NCBI RefSeq assembly: GCF_016767715.1
Contig: NZ_CP050145.1
Location: 1,736,001-1,800,000, forward strand
Direction of reading: 5' to 3'
Source of the DNA: Mycobacteroides chelonae
GTDB lineage: Bacteria; Actinomycetota; Actinomycetes; Mycobacteriales; Mycobacteriaceae
DNA: 64,000 nucleotides
The notes beneath the pieces are model-generated. The model was not told where the DNA came from. It worked only from the letters and a program-made list of their open reading frames with translations, and did not search any database. Shown here piece after piece: positions 9,695-18,644 of the stretch. Each line of letters starts with the position of its first letter. Positions within the stretch are counted from its first letter, which is position 1. The position numbers and the translations under genes were made by a program.

Positions 9695-10203
9695 GCATTG
9701 AGGTAGTCAACGAGTCGGGTATCGACGTCGCCGAGGGCGAGTTGGTCAGCGTCGCACGATTCGCCATTGCGGCAATGGATGTCCATCCGGCCGCCGAACT
9801 TTCGATGATGCTTGTCGACCTGGCGGCGATGGCCGACCTGCACATGCGGTGGATGGACCTGCCCGGCCCTACCGATGTGATGTCGTTCCCGATGGACGAA
9901 CTGGAGCCTGGCGGACGTCCTGACGCGCCCGAGCCCGGGCCGTCGATGCTGGGCGATATCGTGCTGTGCCCGCAGTTCGCGGCCGAACAGGCTGAGGCTG
10001 CCGGACATTCGTTGGCGCACGAGCTGGCGCTGCTGACGGTGCACGGGGTGCTGCACCTGCTCGGCTACGACCACGCCGAGCCCGAGGAAGAGCGCGAGAT
10101 GTTCGCGCTGCAGAACCAGCTGCTGCAGGATTGGTACGAGCAGCAGGCCCAGCTGTACCGAGATAGCCGTCTGCTCGACAAGTCGCGCAACTTCGACGAG
10201 TGA
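9691..10203 (+). CDS. ybeY: Endoribonuclease YbeY (rRNA maturation factor)
   Basis: 170 aa. It carries the zinc-binding signature H-x3-H-x5-H ([11 protein letters not shown]) and the upstream conserved Arg in [18 protein letters not shown]. YbeY is a single-strand-specific metallo-RNase involved in 16S rRNA 3' end maturation and ribosome quality control. Overlaps phoH by 4 nt and the next gene by 1 nt (TGATG), so phoH, ybeY, corC-like, the deaminase-like gene and era form one tightly coupled unit. Confidence 0.95.
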   Translation: MSIEVVNESGIDVAEGELVSVARFAIAAMDVHPAAELSMMLVDLAAMADLHMRWMDLPGPTDVMSFPMDELEPGGRPDAPEPGPSMLGDIVLCPQFAAEQAEAAGHSLAHELALLTVHGVLHLLGYDHAEPEEEREMFALQNQLLQDWYEQQAQLYRDSRLLDKSRNFDE

Positions 10204-11519
10204 TGTCTGGCATAGGGCTGCTGCTGGCGGCGATCGCGCTCGTCGGCCTGGGCGGCGCGTTCGCGGCTATCGATGCGGCCATCAACACGGTGTCCTCGGC
10301 GCGTGTCGACGAGCTGGTCCGCGAGGAGCGGCCCGGTGCGGTGCGGCTTTCGGTGGTGATCCGGGAGCGTCCGCGTTACGTGAACCTGGTGGTGCTGTTG
10401 CGCACCACCTGCGAGATCTTGTCGACGGTGTTCCTGGTCGGCTATCTCACCGCGCGGATGAGCCTTGGTGCGGCGCTGATGATTTCCGCGATTGTCATGG
10501 TGGTGACGAGTTTCGTGGCCATCGGGGTGGGCCCGCGCACGTTGGGACGTCAGCACGCGTACTCGATCGCGCTGGGCGCCGCCGTTCCCCTGCAGGTGAT
10601 TTCGGTGCTGCTGGGCCCGATTTCGCGGCTGCTGATTCTGCTCGGCAACGCGGTGACGCCCGGACGCGGTTTCCGTAACGGACCGTTCTCCTCCGAGATC
10701 GAGCTGCGCGAGGTGGTCGACATGGCGCAGCAGCGCGGTGTGGTGGCCGATAACGAACGCCGGATGATCCAGTCGGTGTTCGAGCTGGGCGATACGCCGG
10801 CCCGCGAGGTGATGGTGCCGCGCACCGAGATGGTGTGGATCGAATCCGACAAGACGGCTGGTCAAGCGACCTCTCTGGCGGTGCGCAGTGGGCACTCCCG
10901 CATTCCGGTGGTCGGGGAGAACGTGGACGACGTCGTCGGCGTGGTCTTCCTCAAAGACCTTGTCCAGCAGACGTACTACTCGGTGAATGGTGGGCGCGAC
11001 GTCACCGTGGCGCAGGTGATGAGGCCCGCGGTCTTCATCCCCGACTCCAAGCCGCTGGATGCGCTGCTGCGTGAGATGCAGCAGCACCGCAAGCATATGG
11101 CGCTGCTGGTCGACGAGTACGGGGCGATCGCCGGGCTGGTGACCATCGAGGACGTGCTGGAGGAGATCGTCGGGGAGATCGCCGACGAGTATGACCATGA
11201 CGAGGTCGCCCCGGTGGAAGATCTGGACGACAAAGTGTTTCGTGTCTCCGCCAGGCTGCCGATCGAGGACCTGGGGGAGCTGTACGACATCGAGTTCGAC
11301 GAGGACCTGGACGTCGAGACCGTCGGCGGACTGCTGGCGCTCGAGCTGGGGCGCGTTCCATTGCCCGGGGCAACGGCTGCCTCGCACGGACTTTTGTTAC
11401 AGGCCGAGGGCGGTCCGGACACGCGCGGCCGGGTGCGCATCGGCACGATCCTGGTGCAACCCGACCCCGACAGCGGCACGGCGGCAGACGACGAGAAAAC
11501 GGAGGAAAAAGATGACTGA
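10203..11519 (+). CDS. CorC/HlyC-type membrane protein with DUF21 and CBS domains
   Basis: 438 aa. Hydrophobic N-terminal DUF21/CNNM-like domain (about residues 1-140, several membrane segments), then a tandem CBS pair opening with [13 protein letters not shown] and ending [14 protein letters not shown], then a CorC-HlyC C-terminal transporter-associated domain ([13 protein letters not shown]). Family members take part in magnesium/cobalt homeostasis; the tuberculosis orthologue is Rv2366c. ATG 10203 overlaps the ybeY stop; GTG one codon upstream is an alternative. Confidence 0.9.
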   Translation: MSGIGLLLAAIALVGLGGAFAAIDAAINTVSSARVDELVREERPGAVRLSVVIRERPRYVNLVVLLRTTCEILSTVFLVGYLTARMSLGAALMISAIVMVVTSFVAIGVGPRTLGRQHAYSIALGAAVPLQVISVLLGPISRLLILLGNAVTPGRGFRNGPFSSEIELREVVDMAQQRGVVADNERRMIQSVFELGDTPAREVMVPRTEMVWIESDKTAGQATSLAVRSGHSRIPVVGENVDDVVGVVFLKDLVQQTYYSVNGGRDVTVAQVMRPAVFIPDSKPLDALLREMQQHRKHMALLVDEYGAIAGLVTIEDVLEEIVGEIADEYDHDEVAPVEDLDDKVFRVSARLPIEDLGELYDIEFDEDLDVETVGGLLALELGRVPLPGATAASHGLLLQAEGGPDTRGRVRIGTILVQPDPDSGTAADDEKTEEKDD

Positions 11520-11838
11520 GTTGGATGCGGAAGACAACAAGCTCGTCGTGCTGGCCCGTGGAGCGATGGGGCGTGCCGAAGCGAAGGCGGGGGCCGCGGT
11601 GCGCGACGGCGACGGCCGCACCTACGCCGGTGCGCCGGTGTCGCTTTCGGCGCTGTCGTTGACGGCGTTGCAGGCGGCGGTGGCGGCGGCGGTGTCCAGT
11701 GGAGCCTCGGTCATCGAGGCGGCCGTGCTGGTCGGCGGTTCACACGAGGATCCGGGCCTCGCGGCGGTGCGCGAGCTTTCGCCGTCGGCGACGGTCATCG
11801 TCACCGACCGCACCGGCGTGCCTGCGGGGCAGCTGTGA
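11512..11838 (+). CDS. Cytidine-deaminase-like protein (Rv2365c-like)
   Basis: 108 aa. Fold-like similarity to the cytidine deaminase family is suggested by the central [34 protein letters not shown], but the catalytic HxE...PCxxC zinc motif is absent, so enzymatic deamination is doubtful. It is conserved in mycobacteria between the CBS protein and era. The ATG follows GGAGG at 11501-11505 and overlaps the previous gene by 8 nt; its stop overlaps the era start. Function unknown. Confidence 0.85.
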   Translation: MTELDAEDNKLVVLARGAMGRAEAKAGAAVRDGDGRTYAGAPVSLSALSLTALQAAVAAAVSSGASVIEAAVLVGGSHEDPGLAAVRELSPSATVIVTDRTGVPAGQL

Positions 11839-12749
11839 CCTCGCCCGAATTCCGTTCTGGTTTCGTCTGTTTTGTCGGGCGGCCCAATACCGGTAAGTCG
11901 ACGTTGACCAATGCGCTGGTCGGCCAGAAGGTCGCCATTACGTCGAACCGGCCGCAGACCACCCGGCACACGATCCGCGGCATCGTGCACCGCGAGAATT
12001 TCCAGATCGTGCTCGTCGACACTCCCGGGCTGCATCGACCGCGCACGTTGCTCGGGCAGCGGCTCAACGACCTTGTGCGCGATACATATTCCGAGGTCGA
12101 CGTGATCGGCCTGTGCATCCCGGCCGATGAGGGCATCGGGCCGGGTGACAAGTGGATCTACGAGCAGATCAAGCTCGTCGCACCGCGTACCACGCTGATC
12201 GCGATCGTCACCAAGATCGACAAGGTGAGCAAGGAGCGGGTGGCCGAGCAGCTGCTGTCGGTGTCGCAGCTCGTCGGGCCGGATGTCGATATCGTGCCGG
12301 TGTCCGCTGTCTCCGGTGCCCAAGTCGAGGTGCTGACAGAGGTTTTGGCGTCCAAGCTGCAGCCGGGGCCCGCGTTCTATCCCGACGGCGAACTGACCGA
12401 TGAGCCCGAAGAGGTGCTCATGGCCGAGCTGATCCGCGAGGCGGCGCTCGAAGGCGTCCGCGATGAGCTGCCGCACTCGCTGGCAGTGGTGATCGACGAG
12501 GTGAACGAACGCGAGGGTCGGCCCGAGGGCTCGGAGCTGATCGATGTGCACGCGATTCTCTATGTCGAGCGGGACAGTCAAAAGGGCATCGTCATCGGTA
12601 AGGGCGGCGCGCGGCTACGCGAGGTCGGGACCAACGCGCGCAAGCAGATCGAAAAGCTGCTCGGCACCAAGGTTTTCCTGGATCTGCGGGTCAAGGTCGC
12701 CAAGAACTGGCAGCGCGACCCCAAGCAGCTCGGCAAGCTCGGCTTCTAG
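11835..12749 (+). CDS. era: GTPase Era
   Basis: 304 aa essential ribosome-assembly GTPase binding the 3' end of 16S rRNA. G1 GRPNTGKS (15-22), effector region with TTRHTIRG, G3 DTPG, G4 TKID, then the C-terminal KH domain with GIVIGKGGARLREVG. GTG start overlapping the preceding stop. Last gene of the phoH-ybeY-era unit. In M. tuberculosis era directly neighbours the amidase, whereas here a DUF559 cassette intervenes. Confidence 0.96.
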   Translation: MTSPEFRSGFVCFVGRPNTGKSTLTNALVGQKVAITSNRPQTTRHTIRGIVHRENFQIVLVDTPGLHRPRTLLGQRLNDLVRDTYSEVDVIGLCIPADEGIGPGDKWIYEQIKLVAPRTTLIAIVTKIDKVSKERVAEQLLSVSQLVGPDVDIVPVSAVSGAQVEVLTEVLASKLQPGPAFYPDGELTDEPEEVLMAELIREAALEGVRDELPHSLAVVIDEVNEREGRPEGSELIDVHAILYVERDSQKGIVIGKGGARLREVGTNARKQIEKLLGTKVFLDLRVKVAKNWQRDPKQLGKLGF

Positions 12750-12755
12750 CGGCGG

Positions 12756-12789
12756 CCCTTTTCGCGCCGAGACCCTTTTCGCGCCGAGA
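12756..12789. repeat. 17-bp tandem duplication
   Basis: Two perfect adjacent copies of CCCTTTTCGCGCCGAGA lie just after era and run into the left palindromic element. This looks like a local duplication at the insertion junction of the DUF559 cassette. Confidence 0.8.
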
Positions 12790-12841
12790 CCGAGGTTGTG
12801 GCGGTTTCGTCTCGCACAAATTCACCACAACCTCGGTCTCG
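12785..12841. repeat. Left palindromic element of DUF559 cassette
   Basis: Perfect 17-bp inverted arms (CGAGACCGAGGTTGTGG and its complement) enclose a 23-nt loop. The same element is found in reverse orientation at 13726-13788; the loops match at 21 of 23 positions when one is complemented. It can form a stable hairpin and may terminate era transcription. Its repeated, palindromic, inverted-pair design resembles REPIN-type elements. Confidence 0.85.
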
Positions 12842-12875
12842 CGTACGTGTCAGAGGTGCATGGCATGGTCGCGAC

Positions 12876-13724
12876 ATGGGGAACCTGGTCACGGGGAGTA
12901 CGGCTATTGCGTCTGGCCTGCTGACACGTCACGAGCTGCGCACCGGCTATCGACGCATTTATCGCAATGTCTATCTACCCATCGGGGTGGAGCTCACCGC
13001 GCGTATCCGTGCTGAGGCTGCCTTCTTGTGGTCCGGCGGGAGCGCCGTGGTGTGTGGCGCCTCGGCTGCAGCGCTGCACGGCAATCCGTGGATATCGGCC
13101 GACCGTCCAGCCGAGCTGATTCGCGAATGGCGCAGTGCGCCCCAGGGGATCATCGTGCATGCGGACACGCTGTGCCCCGACGAGTCGACGGTGATCGGCG
13201 GGGTCCTGGTCACTGCACACGCCAGGACGGTGTTCGATATCGGGCGCCGGGTGTACACCTCGCGTGCGGTCGAGTTGATCGACGTGCTTCTCCGAGACTG
13301 TTCGGTGAGCGAGGTACATGAGGTTGCCTCGCGGCACAGGGGCGCACGGGGTATCCGGCGATTGATGAATGTGTTGTCGTTGGCGGACCCTGGCTCCGAA
13401 TCTGTTCAGGAGACGCGCTTGCGGATGTGCCTTGTCGGTGCCGGATTACCGCGTCCGGAAACCCAGATCGAGCTGTGCGGTCCCGACGGGCGGACGATTC
13501 GTCTCGACATGGGCTGGCGGGAACAGCGGGTGGCGGCAGAGTTCGACGGGGCGCAGCACTGGGGTGATTCTGTGCAGCATCGGCGCGACATCGAACGGCA
13601 AGAGACGATCGCCTCGATGGGCTGGCGGTTGGTGCGCGTTAGTCGGGACCAGCTCATCAATCAACCGTTGGCGGTCGTCCATCGCGTTCGAGCTGCGCTG
13701 AGCGCTGCGGCAAGAGCGGCCTAG
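12876..13724 (+). CDS. DUF559 (PD-(D/E)xK-like) protein with AbiEi-like N-terminus
   Basis: 282 aa. The N-terminal half (LLTRHELRTGYRRIYRNVYLP) resembles the AbiEi-type antitoxin winged helix. The C-terminal half is a DUF559 nuclease-like domain with RLDMGWREQRVAAEFDGAQHWGDSVQHRRDIERQETIASMGWRLVRV, whose Asp...Glu-Phe-Asp-Gly acidic cluster fits a very-short-patch-repair-like fold. Such genes are abundant, scattered and unplaced functionally in mycobacteria. ATG at 12876 is preferred because the longer frame would read into the palindromic element. Not present between era and the amidase in M. tuberculosis, so it is an insertion here; no partner toxin is adjacent. Confidence 0.8.
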   Translation: MGNLVTGSTAIASGLLTRHELRTGYRRIYRNVYLPIGVELTARIRAEAAFLWSGGSAVVCGASAAALHGNPWISADRPAELIREWRSAPQGIIVHADTLCPDESTVIGGVLVTAHARTVFDIGRRVYTSRAVELIDVLLRDCSVSEVHEVASRHRGARGIRRLMNVLSLADPGSESVQETRLRMCLVGAGLPRPETQIELCGPDGRTIRLDMGWREQRVAAEFDGAQHWGDSVQHRRDIERQETIASMGWRLVRVSRDQLINQPLAVVHRVRAALSAAARAA

Positions 13725-13725
13725 T

Positions 13726-13788
13726 CGCCGAGACCGAGGTTGTGGCGAATGTGTGCGAGACGAAACCGCCACAACCTCGGTTTCGGCG
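13726..13788. repeat. Right palindromic element of DUF559 cassette
   Basis: 20-bp arms at 13726-13745 and 13769-13788 (one mismatch, a G-T pair) around a 23-nt loop. It is the reverse complement of the left element at 12785-12841. It begins 1 nt after the DUF559 stop and sits between that gene and the convergent amidase, where it could also act as a bidirectional terminator. Confidence 0.85.
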
Positions 13789-13833
13789 CACGGGTCGGCG
13801 CGGGGCGCGGCGCAGGGGCGGGCGCGGGGGCAC

Positions 13834-15234
13834 TCACCACCAGGGGTCCGGGGTTTCCGATGCCCAGTTGTTGATCGACTCCAGCTGCGCCGCAAGCGAA
13901 ATGAGCAGCGGCTCGCTGTTCGCCGGGCCCATCAGCTGCACGCCGACGGGCAGCCCGTCTTGGGTGAACCCGGCGGGGACGTTGATCGACGGCCATCCGA
14001 GCACATTCCACGGCCACGTCATGGGGCAGGCGGCGATCTGTCCGCGATCCGTGGCAATGCTGCCAACATCGTCGAAATCGTAAATACCGGTTGGCGGTTG
14101 GGCAGTTGTCGGCGCCAGCACAACGTTGAAGCTGCCGAAGATCTTGCCGACGCGTGCCTGCAACCGCGGCTCGGCCGCGCGCGCCCGCCGCAGCGCCCAG
14201 CCGGCCAGTCGTCGGCCCGTGCGCATGTTCGTCACGGTGCGCTGGTCCCAGTTCGCCCCGGCGTCGAGCCGGTCGCGCCACGGCAGCAGTCCCGCGGTGG
14301 CGCGTGGCAGGAAGTTCATGCCGAGCCCGATGCCGTAGTCCGGGTCGCCCTCGGACACCATGTGCCCGAGAGAACGCAGCTGATGGCCCACATAACGGGT
14401 GGCGGCTTCGATCGTCGGGTGAATGCTGGCGGGAAACGCCGAGAACGGAACCTTGAATGACAGCGCGATGCGCAGCTGCCCCGGGTCTTCGTGGACGGCA
14501 TCCAGCACCCGGACGTGCGGTGGCTGGTGCAAATCGCCGGCTACGTTTCCCGACGCGGCATCCAACAACAGCGCGGCGTCGGCGACCGTGCGGGCCAGGG
14601 GCCCGTGCACCGTTATCCCGTTGAACGCCTCGGCCAGTGGCCAGGTGGAGATCCGGCCACGCTGCGGCTTGATGCCGATCAGATGTGTCCATGCGGCGGG
14701 AATCCGCACGCTCCCAGCCCCATCCGAGCCGATGGCCCCGGCGATAAGCCCGGCTGCCACCGCCGCGGCGCTGCCGCCCGAGGATCCGCCCGGGGTGTGG
14801 TTGCGGCTCCACGGGTTGCGGGTGTGGCCGAAGCCGGGCCCACTGGTGAAGCCCCACTGGCCCAGTTCGCACGTGTTGGTCTTGCCGACGATCACCGCGC
14901 CCGCCGCCCGCAGCCGTCGCACCAGCTCGGCGTCCTCGGATTCCGAACCGACGGCCCCGGCGGTACCGAATGCGGTTGGGGTACCCGCCAAATCGGTGTC
15001 GTCTTTGATGGCAATGGGCACGCCGAGCAACGGCAGCCGCTCACCGGCAGCTAACCGCTTGTCGGCCACTGCGGCGTCGGCGAGGGCGTTCTTGGTGCAC
15101 ACCACCCGGAACGCGTTGAGGGTCGACTGGCTGGCTTTGATCGCGTTGAGTGCCGCGAGGGTCAACGAAACGGAGCTGACCGAACCCTCTACCAGCGCGG
15201 AGGCCTGGGACGTCAGCGTGGGAAAGCCCGACAT
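13834..15234 (-). CDS. amiA2: Amidase (AmiA2-like)
   Basis: 466 aa amidase-signature hydrolase. The catalytic triad is visible: Lys77 in AIKDDTD, cis-Ser in GGSSGGSAAA (about 152) and nucleophile Ser175 in SDGAGSVRIPA. Substrate is unknown; the family cleaves small carboxamides. It sits on the opposite strand between era and recO, as AmiA2 (Rv2363) does in M. tuberculosis. The divergent recO begins 73 nt from its start. Confidence 0.9.
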   Translation of the reverse strand: MSGFPTLTSQASALVEGSVSSVSLTLAALNAIKASQSTLNAFRVVCTKNALADAAVADKRLAAGERLPLLGVPIAIKDDTDLAGTPTAFGTAGAVGSESEDAELVRRLRAAGAVIVGKTNTCELGQWGFTSGPGFGHTRNPWSRNHTPGGSSGGSAAAVAAGLIAGAIGSDGAGSVRIPAAWTHLIGIKPQRGRISTWPLAEAFNGITVHGPLARTVADAALLLDAASGNVAGDLHQPPHVRVLDAVHEDPGQLRIALSFKVPFSAFPASIHPTIEAATRYVGHQLRSLGHMVSEGDPDYGIGLGMNFLPRATAGLLPWRDRLDAGANWDQRTVTNMRTGRRLAGWALRRARAAEPRLQARVGKIFGSFNVVLAPTTAQPPTGIYDFDDVGSIATDRGQIAACPMTWPWNVLGWPSINVPAGFTQDGLPVGVQLMGPANSEPLLISLAAQLESINNWASETPDPWW

Positions 15235-15307
15235 GACGAGAAGGGTAAGCCGTCGAAATAGTGCGTCAATGCGGGGATTCGTCGGTACCAGATGGGAAAC
15301 TCTTCGA

Positions 15308-16093
15308 ATGCGGCTTTATCGGGATCGTGCTGTTGTGCTGCGCCAGCACAAGCTCGGTGAGGCCGATCGCATCGTGACCCTGCTGACCCGCCAGCATGGC
15401 CTGGTCCGCGCGGTGGCCAAGGGGGTGCGCCGCACCCGAAGTAAGTTCGGGTCACGGCTGGAACCGTTTGCGCATATCGACGTGCAGCTGCATCCGGGAC
15501 GCAACCTCGACATCGTCACGCAGGTGCAGGCCATCGACGCCTTCGCATCGGACATCGTCAGCGACTACGGCCGGTACACCACCGCCTGCGCCATCTTGGA
15601 GACCGCCGAGCGGATCGCGGGTGAAGAGCGCGCCCCGGCCGTCGCCCTGCACCGCCTCACCGTCGGCGCGCTCAGGGCCATCGCCGATCAGCAGCGTCCG
15701 CGTGAGCTGGTTCTGGATGCATATCTGTTGCGCGCCATGAGCATTGCCGGATGGGCACCCGCCATTAGCGAGTGTGCACGCTGTGCCACTCCCGGCCCGC
15801 ATCGTGCCTTCCATGTGGCGGCCGGTGGCAGCGTCTGCGTGCACTGCCGTCCCGCGGGTGCGGCGACCCCGCCGCCGGGTGTGCTGGAGCTGATGGCCGC
15901 GCTCCATGACGGCGACTGGGCGGCCACCGATGACGTGCCGCAGACCCAGCGCACCCAGGCCAGCGGATTGATCGCGGCGCATTTGCAGTGGCACCTGGAG
16001 CGCAAGCTGCGGACACTCCCGCTCGTCGAACGTGGGACCAGGTTAAATATGACCCATGGTGAAGAGCAGCCAGCCCGATCCGCAGCAGGATAA
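15308..16093 (+). CDS. recO: DNA repair protein RecO
   Basis: 261 aa recombination mediator. N-terminal OB fold ([42 protein letters not shown]), helical middle and a four-cysteine zinc site CxxC...CxxC (CARC, CVHC) near residues 160-185. It helps load RecA onto gaps with RecR. A long open frame extends upstream antisense to the amidase but is not coding-like; ATG at 15308 gives the standard N-terminus. Its last 38 nt overlap the uppS start. Confidence 0.94.
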   Translation: MRLYRDRAVVLRQHKLGEADRIVTLLTRQHGLVRAVAKGVRRTRSKFGSRLEPFAHIDVQLHPGRNLDIVTQVQAIDAFASDIVSDYGRYTTACAILETAERIAGEERAPAVALHRLTVGALRAIADQQRPRELVLDAYLLRAMSIAGWAPAISECARCATPGPHRAFHVAAGGSVCVHCRPAGAATPPPGVLELMAALHDGDWAATDDVPQTQRTQASGLIAAHLQWHLERKLRTLPLVERGTRLNMTHGEEQPARSAAG

Positions 16094-16964
16094 GTACTTC
16101 ACGGATTGGGCCGACGTCCCGCCCGGCTACGCCCCGACGTTCCCGGACAAGACGGTATTTCCTGCTGTTTTCCCGAAGCTGCTGCCCGGATCGGGCCCCG
16201 GTGGCACCCGGCCACATCCCGCGCCCAAGCATCCCTCGGGTGCCGTGCCGCCGGCCATCCCCAAGGAACTGGTACCGCGGCACGTGGCGGTGGTGATGGA
16301 CGGCAACGGGCGCTGGGCACGGGCTCGTGGCTTGCCGCGCACCGAGGGGCACAAGATGGGCGAGGCCACCATGATGGACATGGTCTGTGGTGCCATCGAG
16401 ATGGGCATCCCGTGGCTGACCACCTACGCGTTCTCGACGGAGAACTGGAGAAGGCCCGCGGACGAGGTTCGATTCCTGATGGGCTTCAACCGTGACGTGG
16501 TGAAGCGGCGACGCCATGACCTGAACAACATGGGAGTGCGGTTTCGCTGGGCGGGCCAGAAGACGCGGCTGTGGAGCAGCGTCTACAAGGAGCTCGAGAT
16601 CACCGAGGAGCTCACCAAGAACAACAGCACGCTGACCTTGACCACGTGCATCAACTACGGGGGCCGGGCCGAGATCGCCGAGGCGACACGCAGGATCGCC
16701 CGCCTGGTGGAGTCTGGGCAGCTCAAGCCCGACCGCATCACCGAAGAGACCATCGCCAAGTATCTCGACGAGCCGGACATGCCCGACGTCGATTTGTTCT
16801 TGCGGCCCTCGGGCGAGTTCCGGTCGAGCAACTTCATGATGTGGCAGTCGGCATACGCCGAGTTCGTGTTTCAGGAAAAGATGTACCCCGACTTCGACCG
16901 CCGCGACCTCTGGGCGGCCTGCCTCGAGTATGCGCAGCGCGACCGTCGATTCGGTACGGCGTAA
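16056..16964 (+). CDS. uppS: Decaprenyl diphosphate synthase (UPP synthase family)
   Basis: 302 aa cis-prenyltransferase making the C50 lipid carrier for cell-wall synthesis; orthologue of Rv2361c. The catalytic Asp is in MDGNGRWA (81-88), followed by [22 protein letters not shown], and [12 protein letters not shown] 70-residue proline-rich N-terminal extension precedes the catalytic core, as in the mycobacterial long-chain enzyme. Ends 1 nt into the next gene (TAATG). Confidence 0.94.
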   Translation: MVKSSQPDPQQDKYFTDWADVPPGYAPTFPDKTVFPAVFPKLLPGSGPGGTRPHPAPKHPSGAVPPAIPKELVPRHVAVVMDGNGRWARARGLPRTEGHKMGEATMMDMVCGAIEMGIPWLTTYAFSTENWRRPADEVRFLMGFNRDVVKRRRHDLNNMGVRFRWAGQKTRLWSSVYKELEITEELTKNNSTLTLTTCINYGGRAEIAEATRRIARLVESGQLKPDRITEETIAKYLDEPDMPDVDLFLRPSGEFRSSNFMMWQSAYAEFVFQEKMYPDFDRRDLWAACLEYAQRDRRFGTA

Positions 16965-17371
16965 TGACCGACCCCGATAACGGAGCCGACGAGATTCTGG
17001 ACCGCGTGTACCGCGTGCTGCACCCGGTGCTGCCGGTCATCAAGGAGCCCGATGGCGCGCTGAGGGCCGACTACGAGGGCACGCTCACCTCGATCCGCGC
17101 GGTCACCATCGCGGCGGGCCTGGATGTGGTGTCGCTGTCGCAGGTGTTGGCCTGGGATGTGGCGGTCAACGCGAAATCGCGGCATCTGGTCGATGGGTTG
17201 GCGCAGAAGTCGCTGTTCGGAAACATTCTGTTGATCGCGAAGGGGCGCAAGGCAGATGTATTGCTGCGCTACAACTTTCCCGCCACCGAGATCTCGGATG
17301 AGGCATTGGTGACGCTCTTACTCATGGTGTTCGCCACCGGGGCCGATGCGCGAAGGGCGCTGGGTAACTAG
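16964..17371 (+). CDS. Conserved mycobacterial protein (Rv2360c-like)
   Basis: 135 aa, soluble, acidic, no signal peptide and no motif that I can assign. Conserved between uppS and zur in mycobacteria. Starts by TAATG overlap with uppS. Its TAG stop overlaps the convergent zur stop, which leaves no room for a terminator between the two units. Function unknown. Confidence 0.82.
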   Translation: MTDPDNGADEILDRVYRVLHPVLPVIKEPDGALRADYEGTLTSIRAVTIAAGLDVVSLSQVLAWDVAVNAKSRHLVDGLAQKSLFGNILLIAKGRKADVLLRYNFPATEISDEALVTLLLMVFATGADARRALGN

Positions 17372-17799
17372 GAGTTCCGGCGCAGGGCGCTGCAACGACT
17401 GCACAGACCGAAGACCTCCACCGTGTGGTGGACAGCGGTGAACCCGTGCTCTTCGGCGACATTGGTGGCCCACGCCTCGACCGCGCCGGCCTGCACTTCG
17501 ACAGCGAAACCGCAACTCTGGCAGACCAAATGGTGATGGTGTCCGTCCGAACAGCGTCGGTACACCGATTCGCCGGTGTCGTTGCGCAGCACATCGACCT
17601 CGCCTGACGTCGACATCGACTGCAGGGTCCGGTAGACGGTGGTCAGACCGATGCCTTCGCCGGTGCGTTTGAGTTCGTCGTGGAGCTCCTGCGCCGACCG
17701 GAATTCATCGGTCCGGTTCAGCAGCGCGGTGATGGCGGCCCGCTGGCGGGTGGACCGCACGGTGCCCGGCAAGGCTGCCCGCTCTTCGCGGACGTTCAT
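17368..17799 (-). CDS. zur: Zinc uptake regulator Zur (FurB)
   Basis: 143 aa Fur-family repressor. Winged helix with LTTVYRTLQSMSTSGEVDVL (recognition region about 48-70), then metal-binding DGHHHHLVCQSCG and a C-terminal structural CSRC zinc knuckle. In mycobacteria it represses zinc-uptake and alternative ribosomal protein genes when zinc-loaded. Cotranscribed downstream of smtB with an ATGA overlap. A candidate Zur box lies about 430 nt beyond smtB at the head of the 22-gene operon. Confidence 0.95.
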   Translation of the reverse strand: MNVREERAALPGTVRSTRQRAAITALLNRTDEFRSAQELHDELKRTGEGIGLTTVYRTLQSMSTSGEVDVLRNDTGESVYRRCSDGHHHHLVCQSCGFAVEVQAGAVEAWATNVAEEHGFTAVHHTVEVFGLCSRCSALRRNS

Positions 17800-18155
17800 C
17801 TCTGTTCCTCGGTGTGCGCCACCGCGTCGACGACGATATGAGAGAGGTGGTCGTCGACGAGGCGGTACATGACCTCTCGTCCCTGACGTTCACCGGAGAC
17901 CACTCCGGCAGCCTTGAGCACCCGCAGATGCTGACTGATGAGCGGCTGGGCGACACCGACCGCGTCGACCAACTCGTGGACGCAGCGCTGCGATTCGCGC
18001 AGCTGCAGCACGATGGCGATACGCACCGGCGCGGCAAGCGCGCGGAGCAGCTCACCGGACTGTTCGAGGATCTCGCGCGGGGGCAGCGGCCCGGGCGGTG
18101 TCAGCGGAGCATGCGGTGGCTCGGCATGTGCGGAACTAAGCACGGTGTTCACCAC
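17796..18155 (-). CDS. smtB: ArsR/SmtB-family zinc-responsive repressor
   Basis: 119 aa winged-helix repressor with CVHELVDAVGVAQPLISQHLRVLKAAGVV as the HTH. The C-terminal helix DDHLSHIVVDAVAH carries the alpha-5 zinc ligands (Asp, His, His). In M. tuberculosis SmtB represses the smtB-zur operon in low zinc and is released by excess zinc, so it links zinc status to Zur levels. GTG start (a second GTG one codon later is possible). Confidence 0.92.
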   Translation of the reverse strand: MVNTVLSSAHAEPPHAPLTPPGPLPPREILEQSGELLRALAAPVRIAIVLQLRESQRCVHELVDAVGVAQPLISQHLRVLKAAGVVSGERQGREVMYRLVDDHLSHIVVDAVAHTEEQR

Positions 18156-18558
18156 GGCGCTTCACCTCAACCTGAATCACGCCCCGGCCTGTCCGGAGAC
18201 CCAACATGGGGTCCGGCGGCAAACCGGGCCCATCTATTGAGGGTAGTGGCCGATTCCCGATCTGGTGGTAAGGGTGTCGCCGTGGCGGCCTGGGGATGGT
18301 GCCGAATCGGGTCATCACAGTACCGTGCCGCCGAATCTTCAAAAATTTGCTGAAACTCACGAATTCGTCAGCATCAGATGCAGTGAGTGGGGCAGAAGGG
18401 CCTGTACGTCTAGGCATGGCCGGCGATTTGATCACGGCGTCCTGGTGTTCACTCCAGGTCGTCCCAGTGGGGTTTCCGGTGTGTCTCATCGTGATTTATG
18501 CACCTCAATCGGCCAGTTGTGGGTGAGGAGTGTCACAGCCCGCTCCCAGGTCGCGGCG
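18156..18558. other. Intergenic region upstream of smtB and the lipid/Mce operon
   Basis: About 400 nt with no convincing coding frame. It should hold the smtB-zur promoter, but I could not pick a confident SmtB operator. A 16-bp near-palindrome around ACGAATTCGT (18356-18371), nested in TGCTGA/TCAGCA arms, is the only conspicuous symmetrical site. Confidence 0.5.
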
Positions 18559-18587
18559 TTGACACGGCGCTGCCCGGTCTCTACGTT
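18559..18587 (+). promoter_or_regulatory. Sigma-A-type promoter of the 22-gene operon
   Basis: TTGACA at 18559-18564, exactly 17 nt spacer, then TACGTT at 18582-18587. Start of transcription would fall near 18593-18595, inside the Zur-like box, and about 50 nt before the first ATG. It is the best -35/-10 pair seen in the window. Confidence 0.65.
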
Positions 18588-18588
18588 A

Positions 18589-18603
18589 TGAAAACGATAA
18601 TCA
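18589..18603. promoter_or_regulatory. Zur/Fur-like operator
   Basis: TGAAAACGATAATCA matches the actinobacterial Zur 15-mer (TGAAAAC-type half site, TGATTAT as the complementary half; outer TGA/TCA symmetric). It overlaps the predicted transcription start of the downstream operon, the position expected for repression, and lies close to the zur gene itself. Confidence 0.6.
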
Positions 18604-18644
18604 TTACCAACTAAGTCTATGACGCCTACCTGAGGATGATCGCC

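Noticed and set aside
12798..12875. Longer start for the DUF559 protein
   Set aside because: The 26 extra codons read through the right arm of the palindromic element and have no ribosome binding site.
14423..15307. 295-codon in-frame extension ahead of recO
   Set aside because: It runs antisense to the amidase, has no ribosome site, and RecO has its normal N-terminus at 15308.
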